Source: Flavobacteriaceae bacterium R38
GTDB lineage: Bacteria; Bacteroidota; Bacteroidia; Flavobacteriales; Flavobacteriaceae
Assembly: GCA_009901575.1 (NCBI GenBank)
Contig: WXYP01000002.1
Span: forward strand, 620,001-684,000
Direction of reading: 5' to 3'
DNA: 64,000 bases
Shown here: positions 34,877 to 42,670 of the stretch, piece after piece
Layout: each line of letters starts with the position of its first letter
How positions within the stretch are numbered: the first letter of the stretch is position 1
Notes under the pieces: generated by a model
What the model was told of the DNA's origin: nothing
The model's database searches: none
The model's input: only the letters and a program-made list of their open reading frames with translations
Made by a program: the position numbers and the translations under genes

Positions 34877-35272
34877 ATGAAAACATCAAATCTTAATAAT
34901 CTTGGCCTGGCTATTTTACGTATTAGTTTCTCATCTATGATGCTTGTTCACGGACTACCCAGAGTGAATATGCTTTTTGGAGGTGGAGAAATTAAATTTC
35001 CAAGTGTAATGGGCTTAGGTCCTACCCTTTCATTAATTCTTACTATAATAGGTGAAGTAGTTTGTCCTATTCTGATTATTATAGGTTTTAAAACAAAATG
35101 GGCTGCAGTTCCTGCTTTTATCACAATGTTTGTAGCTGCTTTTGTATTTCTTGGAGATGCTCCTCTTGCAAAAAAAGAATTAGCTATGTTGTACATGTTT
35201 GCTTTCTTAGCGATTTCGTTTTTAGGGGCTGGAAAATATAGCCTGGACGGATTTATGAGCAGTAAAAAGTAG
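34877..35272 (+). CDS. DoxX-family membrane protein
   Basis: A 131-residue protein with four membrane helices. The DoxX/DoxD-like signature is seen in LAILRISFSSMMLVHGLPRV, TIIGEVVCPILIIIGFKTKWAA and LAMLYMFAFLAISFLGAGKYSLDG. Family members are small membrane proteins linked in a few cases to thiosulfate or quinone redox reactions; most are unassigned. Its stop is only 4 nt before the TTG start of the cyclase gene, which suggests translational coupling. Confidence 0.88.
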   Translation: MKTSNLNNLGLAILRISFSSMMLVHGLPRVNMLFGGGEIKFPSVMGLGPTLSLILTIIGEVVCPILIIIGFKTKWAAVPAFITMFVAAFVFLGDAPLAKKELAMLYMFAFLAISFLGAGKYSLDGFMSSKK

Positions 35273-35276
35273 GCTT

Positions 35277-36377
35277 TTGTTATCTCCAAAATACAAGAGA
35301 AATATAAACCGGATTATTCCTATAGCAATAATTTGGTTGTTCTTTGGTATTATTTATTCTCTGTTAGAAAAAGGAATTTTAGCAGATTTAGATGCCTTTC
35401 CTGCCACCAATACTCCATATAATTTCAAAAACTCATTATTAGTAACATCTTTAAGTTCATTTATAACCGGGATATTGATAGGTACCTTAGAGGTACTTTA
35501 TCTCAACAGGTTTTTTAATAAACAAAATTTCCTGATTAAAATTTTCATTAAAACTTTCACTTATCTCGTTTTAATTTGTCTTTTTTTATTTGCAGTATCA
35601 GCAATTTCTAATAGTTTTTTACAAGACTTGCCGGTTTATGATCCGTTAGTTTTAAAATCGGTTGAATATTTTTTAATTGATTTTGCTTTCTGGAGTGTTG
35701 TTTTATATATCGGAGCTATTGTTATTATTTCACTCTTTGTCTTAGAAGTGAGCGATAGTCTAGGAAGTGGTGTTTTGACAAATTTTATTAGCGGGAAATA
35801 TCATCGACCCATCCAGGAAGAACGTATTTTTATGTTTTTGGATATGAAATCCTCAACTACCATAGCAGAAAATTTGGGGCATGTAGAATACTTTAAGCTC
35901 CTTAAAAGATATTACGCCTCCATGAGTGATGCCATTATTTCATATTCGGGAGAGGTTTATCAATATGTAGGAGATGAAATTGTAATTTCCTGGACTTTGA
36001 AAAAAGGGATAAAAAATAATAATTGTGTAGCATGTTTTTATGCCATTAAAGAGCAATTTAGGAAAAAAGCTAAAAAATTTGAACGTGATTTTGGCCTTAT
36101 TCCGGGATTTAAAGCGGCTATTCATTACGGAAATGTAACTACAGGGGAAATCGGAGATGTAAAAAAAGAGATTTTATTTACAGGTGATGTATTAAATACG
36201 ACAGCCAGAATTCAAAGCTTGTGTAATGATTATAATGCTGATCTATTACTCTCAGAAAAATTACTATCCAAGCTTAAACTCTCTGATGATTATAACATTA
36301 CTCCTATTGGGGAAACAGAATTAAAAGGAAAAGACACAAAGGTAAGTCTGTATAGCATAGATGAAAATCTTGTGTGA
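35277..36377 (+). CDS. Membrane-bound class III adenylate/guanylate cyclase
   Basis: A 366-residue protein with about four N-terminal membrane helices (residues 12-165) and a class III cyclase domain (about 183-362). Metal-binding aspartates are Asp189 (MFLDMKS) and Asp233 (YVGDEIVIS); the transition-state Asn and Arg are in VLNTTARIQ, and GFKAAIHYGNVTTGEIG is typical. The only possible start is the TTG at 35277, 4 nt after the DoxX stop, so expression is probably coupled. No separate sensor domain is visible; the membrane part may sense. cAMP is the likely product but cGMP is not excluded. Confidence 0.87.
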   Translation: MLSPKYKRNINRIIPIAIIWLFFGIIYSLLEKGILADLDAFPATNTPYNFKNSLLVTSLSSFITGILIGTLEVLYLNRFFNKQNFLIKIFIKTFTYLVLICLFLFAVSAISNSFLQDLPVYDPLVLKSVEYFLIDFAFWSVVLYIGAIVIISLFVLEVSDSLGSGVLTNFISGKYHRPIQEERIFMFLDMKSSTTIAENLGHVEYFKLLKRYYASMSDAIISYSGEVYQYVGDEIVISWTLKKGIKNNNCVACFYAIKEQFRKKAKKFERDFGLIPGFKAAIHYGNVTTGEIGDVKKEILFTGDVLNTTARIQSLCNDYNADLLLSEKLLSKLKLSDDYNITPIGETELKGKDTKVSLYSIDENLV

Positions 36378-36391
36378 TTTCATTAAAACTC

Positions 36392-37396
36392 TTAATTCAT
36401 AATTTTAATCAGCAACTCTTTTAAGATATCTCCCTGTGGTAAATTAGAAGCTCCTACCCCTTTACTTTTTATATCGGCTTCTCTTAAATAAGAAACAACT
36501 GCACTTACTTTTTTCATGGGGTAATTGCGAGCTGCGGCCTGGTACTCACTTACAAAAAAAGGATTGATCCGAAGTTTGGCTGCTACATTTTTTGAGGAAT
36601 GATCATTCATTCCATGATATTGCAACAATTGTGAAAAGAAATTATACAAAAGTGAAATGGTTACTACCAATGGGTTATCCTTAGGGTTTTGAGCAAAGTA
36701 ATTCATTATTTGAGTAGCCTTAATAATATTACGCTCCCCCACTGCTTTTCGAAGTTCAAAATTATTATAGTCCTTACTTATCCCAATATTCTCTTCAATG
36801 AGTTCCGGGCTAATCTGGCTGCCTTTAGGTAGAATTAGCTGTAGTTTTTCTAGCTCATTATTAATTTTACTTAAATCGGTTCCTAAAAACTCAACCAGCA
36901 TCTGGGCTGCTTTTGGTGAAATACCATACTTTCTTCCAGCCAATACACGGCGTATCCAGTCTCCTACCTGATTTTCGTATAATTTTTTACTTTCATAAAG
37001 CACTCCGTTTTTTTGAACTGTTTTATAGAGCTTCTTCCGTTTATCAATAGTCTTATATTTATAGCAAATTACCAGAACTGTAGTCAGTTGAGGATTCTCG
37101 ACATAAGCAGTTAAATTTTCAATGGTTCTTGACAAATCTTGTGCCTCTTTAACAATCACAACTTGTCGCTCTGCCATCATAGGATATCGTTTAGCATTTC
37201 CTACAATGTCATCAATAGAAACATCTCGTCCGTATAAGACCATTTGATTAAAGCCTTTCTCTTCTTCAGTGAGTATATTATTTTCAATATATTGAGCTAT
37301 CTTATCTATATAATAAGGTTCTGCTCCCATTAAAAAATATACAGGCTTAATTTGTTTATTTTTTATATCTGTAACAAGCTGTTTTACTTCATCCAT
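36392..37396 (-). CDS. holA: DNA polymerase III subunit delta
   Basis: A 334-residue clamp-loader subunit that opens the sliding clamp during DNA replication. The family pattern is clear: KPVYFLMGAEPYYIDKIAQYI at the N-terminus, GFNQMVLYGRDV, KRYPMMAERQVVIVKEAQDL, then the second domain LVEFLGTDLSKINNELEKL and the C-terminal helical collar ending GDILKELLIKIMN. Its start codon lies 27 nt from the GTG of the divergent HsdR-N gene, an arrangement I know from other Flavobacteriia. Confidence 0.93.
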   Translation of the reverse strand: MDEVKQLVTDIKNKQIKPVYFLMGAEPYYIDKIAQYIENNILTEEEKGFNQMVLYGRDVSIDDIVGNAKRYPMMAERQVVIVKEAQDLSRTIENLTAYVENPQLTTVLVICYKYKTIDKRKKLYKTVQKNGVLYESKKLYENQVGDWIRRVLAGRKYGISPKAAQMLVEFLGTDLSKINNELEKLQLILPKGSQISPELIEENIGISKDYNNFELRKAVGERNIIKATQIMNYFAQNPKDNPLVVTISLLYNFFSQLLQYHGMNDHSSKNVAAKLRINPFFVSEYQAAARNYPMKKVSAVVSYLREADIKSKGVGASNLPQGDILKELLIKIMN

Positions 37397-37423
37397 TTAA
37401 AAAAATATTCTCATTTTTGTAGT

Positions 37424-37870
37424 GTGCAACAACTAAACTTTCCTAAATATCAGTTTCGATTCAAAAATAGCGAAAATAAACTCTGGATTTTTGATATTAT
37501 TCGTAAAAAGTTTGTGGTATTACAACCAGAGGAATGGGTAAGGCAGCATGTCGTTCATTTTTTAATTGAAGAAAAAAAAATCCCTAAATCTCTTATAAAT
37601 GTTGAGAAAAAAATCACGGTTAACGGATTGACCAAACGCTTTGATATTGTTGTTTTTCATTCATCAGGGAAAATAAATATGGTAATAGAATGTAAATCGC
37701 CTTCTGTCTCATTAGATCAAAAAACATTTGATCAAATAGCCAGGTATAATTCTGTATTAAACTCAGATTTTTTAATGGTTACTAATGGATTACAGCATAT
37801 TTATTGTAAAATGGATTATAGGTTAGAAAAGTATATTTTTTTAAAGGATATTCCATCTTATATCCGTTAA
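37424..37870 (+). CDS. Type I restriction HsdR N-terminal-like nuclease-fold protein
   Basis: A 148-residue protein matching the HSDR_N_2 family. I choose the GTG at 37424 (MQQLNFPKYQFRF) over an upstream ATG at 37352 that would lie inside the divergent holA gene. PD-(D/E)XK-like residues are visible in KRFDIVVFHSSGKINMVIECKSP, with D, E and K in the expected order. Despite the name, this short stand-alone form is widespread beside holA in Bacteroidota and is not part of a restriction system here. Function is unknown. Confidence 0.85.
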   Translation: MQQLNFPKYQFRFKNSENKLWIFDIIRKKFVVLQPEEWVRQHVVHFLIEEKKIPKSLINVEKKITVNGLTKRFDIVVFHSSGKINMVIECKSPSVSLDQKTFDQIARYNSVLNSDFLMVTNGLQHIYCKMDYRLEKYIFLKDIPSYIR

Positions 37871-37907
37871 TTTGCAGCTTTAAAAATCTGCAGAAAATTT
37901 TAAGGCA

Positions 37908-38909
37908 TTGAAATTTGCAATTGTAATATTGAATTGGAATGGACGAAAGCTTCTAGAGCAATTTTTACCTTCGGTAATTACGCATTCTAAAGGTGCTGAT
38001 ATCTATCTTGCAGATAATGCTTCTTCTGATGAATCTATTGCATTTGTCCGTCAAAACTTTCCTTCTGTTATAATCATAGAAAATGAAGCAAATGATGGCT
38101 ATGCTAAAGGGTATAACGATGCGCTTCAAAAAGTAGAAGCAGATATTTATTGTTTATTAAATTCAGATGTAGAAGTTACAGAAGGCTGGTTAAAGCCAGT
38201 AGAAGAAGTTTTTGTTGCCGATCACAATACAGCAATCGTTCAGCCTAAAATACTCGATTATAAGAATAAGGAATATTTTGAATATGCAGGAGGTGGTGGT
38301 GGATTTATTGATCGCTTAGGATATCCGTTTTGCAGAGGAAGAATATTCCAGACTTTAGAAAAAGATAATGGCCAATATGATGATACTGTAGAAATATTCT
38401 GGGCTTCAGGAGCGTGTTTCTTTGTAAAAAGCGATGTGTTTTGGGAAATGTGCGGATTTGATGAAGATTATTTTGCGCATCAGGAAGAAATTGATTTCTG
38501 TTGGAGAGTCAGAAATAATAATTATAAAGTCATGTATACTGGGGAATCTCATGTATTTCACGTAGGAGGTGCTACACTGAGTAATATGAATCCTCAAAAA
38601 ACATATTTAAACTTTAGAAACTCTCTTTTTTCTATTACTAAAAATCTGCCAAAGCGGAAATTTTTTCCATTATTATTTGCCAGATTAATTTTAGATGGGA
38701 TAGCTGCCACACGATTTATATTTCAATTTAAATTTGAACATTTTTTCGCTATATTTAGGGCACATTTAAGCTATTACAAAAAGATAGTTCATTTTTTTAA
38801 AAAACGGAAAAATATACCAAAACGGAAAAAATACTATGTCATTACGTCCATAGTTTGGGCATATTTCGTACTTAACAAAAGGAGATTTAACATTTTAATA
38901 AAACATTAA
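37908..38909 (+). CDS. Family 2 glycosyltransferase
   Basis: A 333-residue GT-A fold glycosyltransferase. The TTG start at 37908 gives the standard N-terminus MKFAIVILNWNG. Donor-binding motifs are IYLADNASSDES and LLNSDVEV (DxD position), followed by FWASGACFFVKSDVF and FDEDYFAHQEEIDFCWR, typical of rhamnosyl- or other surface-polysaccharide transferases of this subgroup. The C-terminus is basic and likely membrane-associated. It lies 37 nt after the HsdR-N gene and may be co-transcribed with it. The sugar and acceptor are unknown. Confidence 0.92.
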   Translation: MKFAIVILNWNGRKLLEQFLPSVITHSKGADIYLADNASSDESIAFVRQNFPSVIIIENEANDGYAKGYNDALQKVEADIYCLLNSDVEVTEGWLKPVEEVFVADHNTAIVQPKILDYKNKEYFEYAGGGGGFIDRLGYPFCRGRIFQTLEKDNGQYDDTVEIFWASGACFFVKSDVFWEMCGFDEDYFAHQEEIDFCWRVRNNNYKVMYTGESHVFHVGGATLSNMNPQKTYLNFRNSLFSITKNLPKRKFFPLLFARLILDGIAATRFIFQFKFEHFFAIFRAHLSYYKKIVHFFKKRKNIPKRKKYYVITSIVWAYFVLNKRRFNILIKH

Positions 38910-38942
38910 CGCTAACCGACTAGTTAGTCTTTATCTATTTAA

Positions 38943-38950
38943 TATTTTTG
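38943..38950 (+). promoter_or_regulatory. -7 box of the OmpA-like lipoprotein gene
   Basis: TATTTTTG fits TAnnTTTG. It overlaps an in-frame TTG at 38948 and so supports the ATG at 38984 as the start. Confidence 0.55.
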
Positions 38951-38983
38951 AGTTTGAACATTAAAAAAAACCACTTACAGATT

Positions 38984-39850
38984 ATGAGAAAAATCATTTT
39001 ATTAGGAGCGAGTGCTGCTATATTTTTAACATCATGTGTTTCACAGAAAAAGTTTGCTGATTTAGAAGCTAAACAAAAGGAAACTCAGGATTTGCTAAAT
39101 TCAGCAACAGTTAAATTAAACTCTTGTGAGTCTGAGAAAGCTGCTTTGGCATCAAGAGCTGAAAGCCTTAGCGATCAAGTTGCTGTATTAAAAGCTAATA
39201 ACGGAGAATTAATAAATAACTTAGGGAATCTGACTACTTTAACTCAAAAAGGAGCAGAAAACCTGGAGAAATCTTTAGAAAGCTTAAAAGAAAAAGATTT
39301 AAGAATCCAGAGATTACAAGATGCTGTTACCAGAAAAGATTCTGTAACGCTTGCATTAGTAACAAGTTTAAAAGGTGTTCTTGGAAATTTATCTGATGAT
39401 GATATCGAAATAAACGTAGAAAAAGGAGTTGTTTATGTTTCTATTTCAGATAAGCTTTTATTCAAAAGTGGTAGTTACAATATAACAGCAAGAGCTAAAG
39501 AAGTATTAGGAAAAGTAGCTACTGTAGTAAAAAACAAGCCTGATTTCGAATTTTTAGTTGAAGGGCATACAGATGATGTGCCAATCAGAAATGATGTCCT
39601 TTTAGACAACTGGGATCTTAGTGTAAAAAGAGCTACTTCTGTAGTGAGAGTGTTACAAAAAGATTTCGGAGTACAGCCACAGCGTATGACTGCTGCAGGA
39701 AGAAGTCATTATGTACCTGTTGCCGGAAACGATACTGCTCAGGGAAGAGCTAGTAACAGAAGAACTCGAATTGTAGTACTTCCAAAATTAGATCAGTTCT
39801 TCAACATGGTTGATGAAGGAATGAAAGAAGCTTCTCAAAAAGGGAAATAA
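38984..39850 (+). CDS. OmpA-family lipoprotein, peptidoglycan-binding
   Basis: A 288-residue outer-membrane lipoprotein: signal sequence with lipobox LTSC, then a long coiled coil (about 25-130; rich in Lys, Glu, Leu and Ala heptads), and a C-terminal OmpA domain. The peptidoglycan-binding motif is FLVEGHTDDVPI...NWDLSVKRATSVV, with RASNRRTRIVVLP at the end. It probably links the outer membrane to the cell wall. The ATG at 38984 is chosen because an in-frame upstream TTG lies within the promoter box. A strong terminator follows. Confidence 0.93.
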   Translation: MRKIILLGASAAIFLTSCVSQKKFADLEAKQKETQDLLNSATVKLNSCESEKAALASRAESLSDQVAVLKANNGELINNLGNLTTLTQKGAENLEKSLESLKEKDLRIQRLQDAVTRKDSVTLALVTSLKGVLGNLSDDDIEINVEKGVVYVSISDKLLFKSGSYNITARAKEVLGKVATVVKNKPDFEFLVEGHTDDVPIRNDVLLDNWDLSVKRATSVVRVLQKDFGVQPQRMTAAGRSHYVPVAGNDTAQGRASNRRTRIVVLPKLDQFFNMVDEGMKEASQKGK

Positions 39851-39875
39851 TTTTTGAGATTTACTATAAAAAATT

Positions 39876-39909
39876 AAAAAAGCGTAATCTAAACAGATTA
39901 CGCTTTTTT
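39876..39909. terminator. Bidirectional terminator between OmpA-like and Sua5/YciO genes
   Basis: AAAAAAGCGTAATCT (39876-39890), loop AAAC, AGATTACGCTTTTTT (39895-39909): a 15-bp perfect stem with A- and T-tracts, able to stop transcription from both convergent genes. Confidence 0.92.
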
Positions 39910-39929
39910 AATTGTCATACTATTTTTAT

Positions 39930-40550
39930 TTAAAAGATATCTACACTCCCCTTCCCTTCTCTGATAACCTCTGGAGTATCTCCTGATAAATCTATAACTG
40001 TAGAAGCTGTATTATCTCCATATCCTCCATCAATTACAAGATCAACCAAATGATTCCATTTTTCGTGAATGAGTTCGGGATCTGTGGTATATTCTAATAA
40101 AGCATCTTCATCATAGATTGAGGTAGACACTATCGGATTTCCCAATTGTTCGACCAATACTCGTGCTATGGCATTATCAGGAACCCTGATCCCTACAGTT
40201 TTTTTCTTCTTAAAATGTTTAGGCAGGCTGTTATTTCCCGGAAGTACAAATGTATAAGGACCTGGCAATGCTCTTTTTAAGATTTTAAATGTAGCTGTAT
40301 CAATTTGCCTGATGTAATCTGATAGATTACTTAAGTCTGCACAAATAAAAGAAAAATTGGCTTTATCTAATTTTACACCTTTTATTCTAGCGATGCGTTC
40401 TAATGCCTTAGTATTTGTAATATCGCAACCCAACCCATATACTGTATCTGTAGGATATATAATTAATCCACCTTTTTTTAATATCTTAACTGCCCTGGAA
40501 ATTTCCCTGGGATTTGGATTCTCTTCATAAATTTTAATCAATTCTGCCAT
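39930..40550 (-). CDS. Sua5/YciO/YrdC-family protein (threonylcarbamoyl-AMP synthase-like)
   Basis: A 206-residue YrdC-fold protein. GGLIIYPTDTVYGLGCD, the lysine-rich region KGVKLDKANFSFICADLS, ALPGPYTFVLPG, VGIRVPDN and STSIYDED match the YciO branch. The family makes threonylcarbamoyl-AMP for the t6A modification of tRNA; YciO-branch members may have only weak activity. The C-terminal TASTVIDLSG...VIREGKG is the usual closing segment. Single gene, convergent with the OmpA-like gene. Confidence 0.9.
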   Translation of the reverse strand: MAELIKIYEENPNPREISRAVKILKKGGLIIYPTDTVYGLGCDITNTKALERIARIKGVKLDKANFSFICADLSNLSDYIRQIDTATFKILKRALPGPYTFVLPGNNSLPKHFKKKKTVGIRVPDNAIARVLVEQLGNPIVSTSIYDEDALLEYTTDPELIHEKWNHLVDLVIDGGYGDNTASTVIDLSGDTPEVIREGKGSVDIF

Positions 40551-40731
40551 GTGTCAAACATAAATATAAATGCCTATTTACAAAATTACTCTTTTCTTTT
40601 TCAAACCGGGTCATCTTTATTTAATAATAGATTTGTTTTTAGTAGTGATACTTAGCGTTTATTTTATGATGCATTAGGCTAATTTGATATCAAAAACTGT
40701 AACATTTTCCTGAGAGAATAGTCTATTTGGT

Positions 40732-41700
40732 ATGACCAGGTTTTTTATAGGTGTTTTTACAATTTTAATGTGCTCTACAACGCAGATTAAAGCAAAAGCA
40801 ATACCTATAGATAAAATCATTTTTAGCAAAGCAGAGATTCTTAATGAATACACCGCGAGAATCCCTTTTAAACTGGTAGATCATTTAATCGTTGTAGAAG
40901 CCGAACTCTACGATAAAAAAGGAAATTTTATTATCGATACCGGCAGTGAAACCCTTATCTTGAATAAAGTGCATTTCCCGGCGCATCAACGTTTCAATGG
41001 TGGATCTCAAAAAAAAGCAGGTGTAACTGAAATTATTGATAACTCCGTTCAGCGTACTTTAAATCAGTTTTTATTACAAAACCTTAGTTTCAGTAAGATC
41101 AATTCAGATATCATCGACTTATCTCATATTGAAAAAAGCAAAAAAATTAACCTCTTAGGAATCATTGGATATAATATTTTAAAAGGTTACGAAGTTTTTA
41201 TCGATCTGTACTTAAAACAAATTACCCTTACCAAAATAGACAAAAAGGGAAGAAAACTGGATTCCAGGGTATATCTCGAAAAAATTAATGATAGTCTGGA
41301 TTTCAAGTTAGTCAAACATACCATAGTACTAAATGGTTTTATCGGAGGTCAAAAAGTAAAGTTCGGGTTGGATAGTGGTGCAGAATTTAATCAGATAAAT
41401 AAAAGTGTAAACCGGAAAGTTCTAAAATACTTTACTCCGGAGAAAAAACTCGATATGATGGGAATGGGGAATAAGAAAATTGAGGTATTAGTAGGCAAAC
41501 TACGGCGGGTAAAACTCAGCGAGACTGTATACGTTGGCCCTATGAATACCATCTTGACCAATCTGAGAAAGATGAACGAAGCTTATGGAATAGCTCTTGA
41601 TGGCGTTCTGGGATACGAATTCCTAAAATACAAGAGAACAATTATAAATTATAAAAAGAAAAAACTTTATTTTGTAGAAAATCCAATTCCGAGACATTGA
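40732..41700 (+). CDS. Exported retropepsin-like aspartic protease
   Basis: A 322-residue exported protein (signal peptide to about residue 22, IKAKA). It has two aspartic-protease-like halves: FIIDTGSETLILN with Asp69, and KFGLDSGAEFNQIN with Asp214. Each half would contribute one catalytic aspartate, so a single chain could form an active clan AA protease; the second motif is DSG, as in some active enzymes. The hydrophobic-glycine flap-side motifs LGIIGYNIL and LDGVLGYEFL are also doubled. The stop overlaps the start of the next gene by 4 nt, so the two are likely made together. Substrate unknown. Confidence 0.85.
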   Translation: MTRFFIGVFTILMCSTTQIKAKAIPIDKIIFSKAEILNEYTARIPFKLVDHLIVVEAELYDKKGNFIIDTGSETLILNKVHFPAHQRFNGGSQKKAGVTEIIDNSVQRTLNQFLLQNLSFSKINSDIIDLSHIEKSKKINLLGIIGYNILKGYEVFIDLYLKQITLTKIDKKGRKLDSRVYLEKINDSLDFKLVKHTIVLNGFIGGQKVKFGLDSGAEFNQINKSVNRKVLKYFTPEKKLDMMGMGNKKIEVLVGKLRRVKLSETVYVGPMNTILTNLRKMNEAYGIALDGVLGYEFLKYKRTIINYKKKKLYFVENPIPRH

Positions 41701-42665
41701 AAAAATTAATCTTACATATCATTTATTTTTTCATACTGATGATACCTCTGTTTTCCATCGGGCAGGAGAAGCAGTTTCACGGATATCGAATAGATGGAGA
41801 TGAAGTTGTTTTTGTGTTTGACAAAAGGGATTATAACAGATTTTCTCTTGACGGAAGCTGGAAAAAGCAAACCATTGACGATCTTAAGATTAAAAACGTA
41901 GGAGTTTCTGGAGAATTCAATGATTGGTCGAGAAATCATTGGAAAATGGCTCAAATCGACGAAAACAGGTATGAACTCAGGAAAAAGATCAGTGATTTTG
42001 ACGATGAGTTTTCCTGGGAATTTAAGTTTATTATCAATGACCAATATTGGGCAGAACCTTCAGAACACATTCAAAACATTACTCCGGCACACTCGGAAAA
42101 CGGACATCCTTTACATGTCTACAATTTAAAAATGTTTGCAGCCTATCCTAAAGAAAATGGAAATGCAGTTTTCAAACTTAAAGGCTATGAAGATGCAGAT
42201 CGGGTAATTTTAAGTGGCTCTTTCAATAAATGGAACGAATCTCTGTTTGTCATGAATAAGACAGATGAAGGTTGGCAACTACGCCTTCAAATGAAGCCAG
42301 GGAGATATGAATACAAATTTATCGTAGACGGCAAGTGGCTGGAAGACAAGAGTAATCCTGAAAATGTCAGGAATGAATTTAACGGTTTTAACTCGGTTAT
42401 AGAAATCAAAAAAGAAATTGCTTTCCATCTAAAAGGATATTCCAATGCTAAAAAAGTAATTCTTTCCGGATCTTTTAACGACTGGTCTGAAGAGAATTAT
42501 AAAATGATCAAAACTAAAGATGGATGGGTCTTTAAGACCAAGTTATCTGCAGGGAAACACCATTATAAATTTATCGTAGATGGTACCTGGATCACCGATC
42601 CTTCCAATCCTGTTAAAGAATATGATTATGAATACAATATCAATTCGGTATGTATGATCCGATAA
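41697..42665 (+). CDS. Exported protein with three AMPK-type/CBM48-like E-set domains
   Basis: A 322-residue exported protein that starts at a TTG overlapping the preceding stop. After the signal peptide (ending FSIGQ) come three repeats of a glycogen-binding-like E-set domain, marked by SGEFNDWSRNHWKM, LSGSFNKWNESLFVM and LSGSFNDWSEENYKM, each followed by a YKFIVDGKW-like segment (EFKFIINDQYW, YKFIVDGKWLED, YKFIVDGTWITD). Such domains bind alpha-glucans in AMPK and branching enzymes. No catalytic domain is attached. Coupling to the retropepsin gene suggests that the protease processes or partners with a glucan-binding envelope complex; that is inference. Confidence 0.87.
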   Translation: MKKLILHIIYFFILMIPLFSIGQEKQFHGYRIDGDEVVFVFDKRDYNRFSLDGSWKKQTIDDLKIKNVGVSGEFNDWSRNHWKMAQIDENRYELRKKISDFDDEFSWEFKFIINDQYWAEPSEHIQNITPAHSENGHPLHVYNLKMFAAYPKENGNAVFKLKGYEDADRVILSGSFNKWNESLFVMNKTDEGWQLRLQMKPGRYEYKFIVDGKWLEDKSNPENVRNEFNGFNSVIEIKKEIAFHLKGYSNAKKVILSGSFNDWSEENYKMIKTKDGWVFKTKLSAGKHHYKFIVDGTWITDPSNPVKEYDYEYNINSVCMIR

Positions 42666-42670
42666 CGGCT

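Noticed and set aside
37424-37870. Part of a restriction-modification system
   Set aside because: Only the short HsdR-N-like protein is present, in the common place beside holA; no methylase or specificity gene is nearby.
38948-38983. TTG at 38948 as start of the OmpA-like lipoprotein
   Set aside because: It overlaps a -7 box and would place 12 polar residues before the lipoprotein signal sequence.
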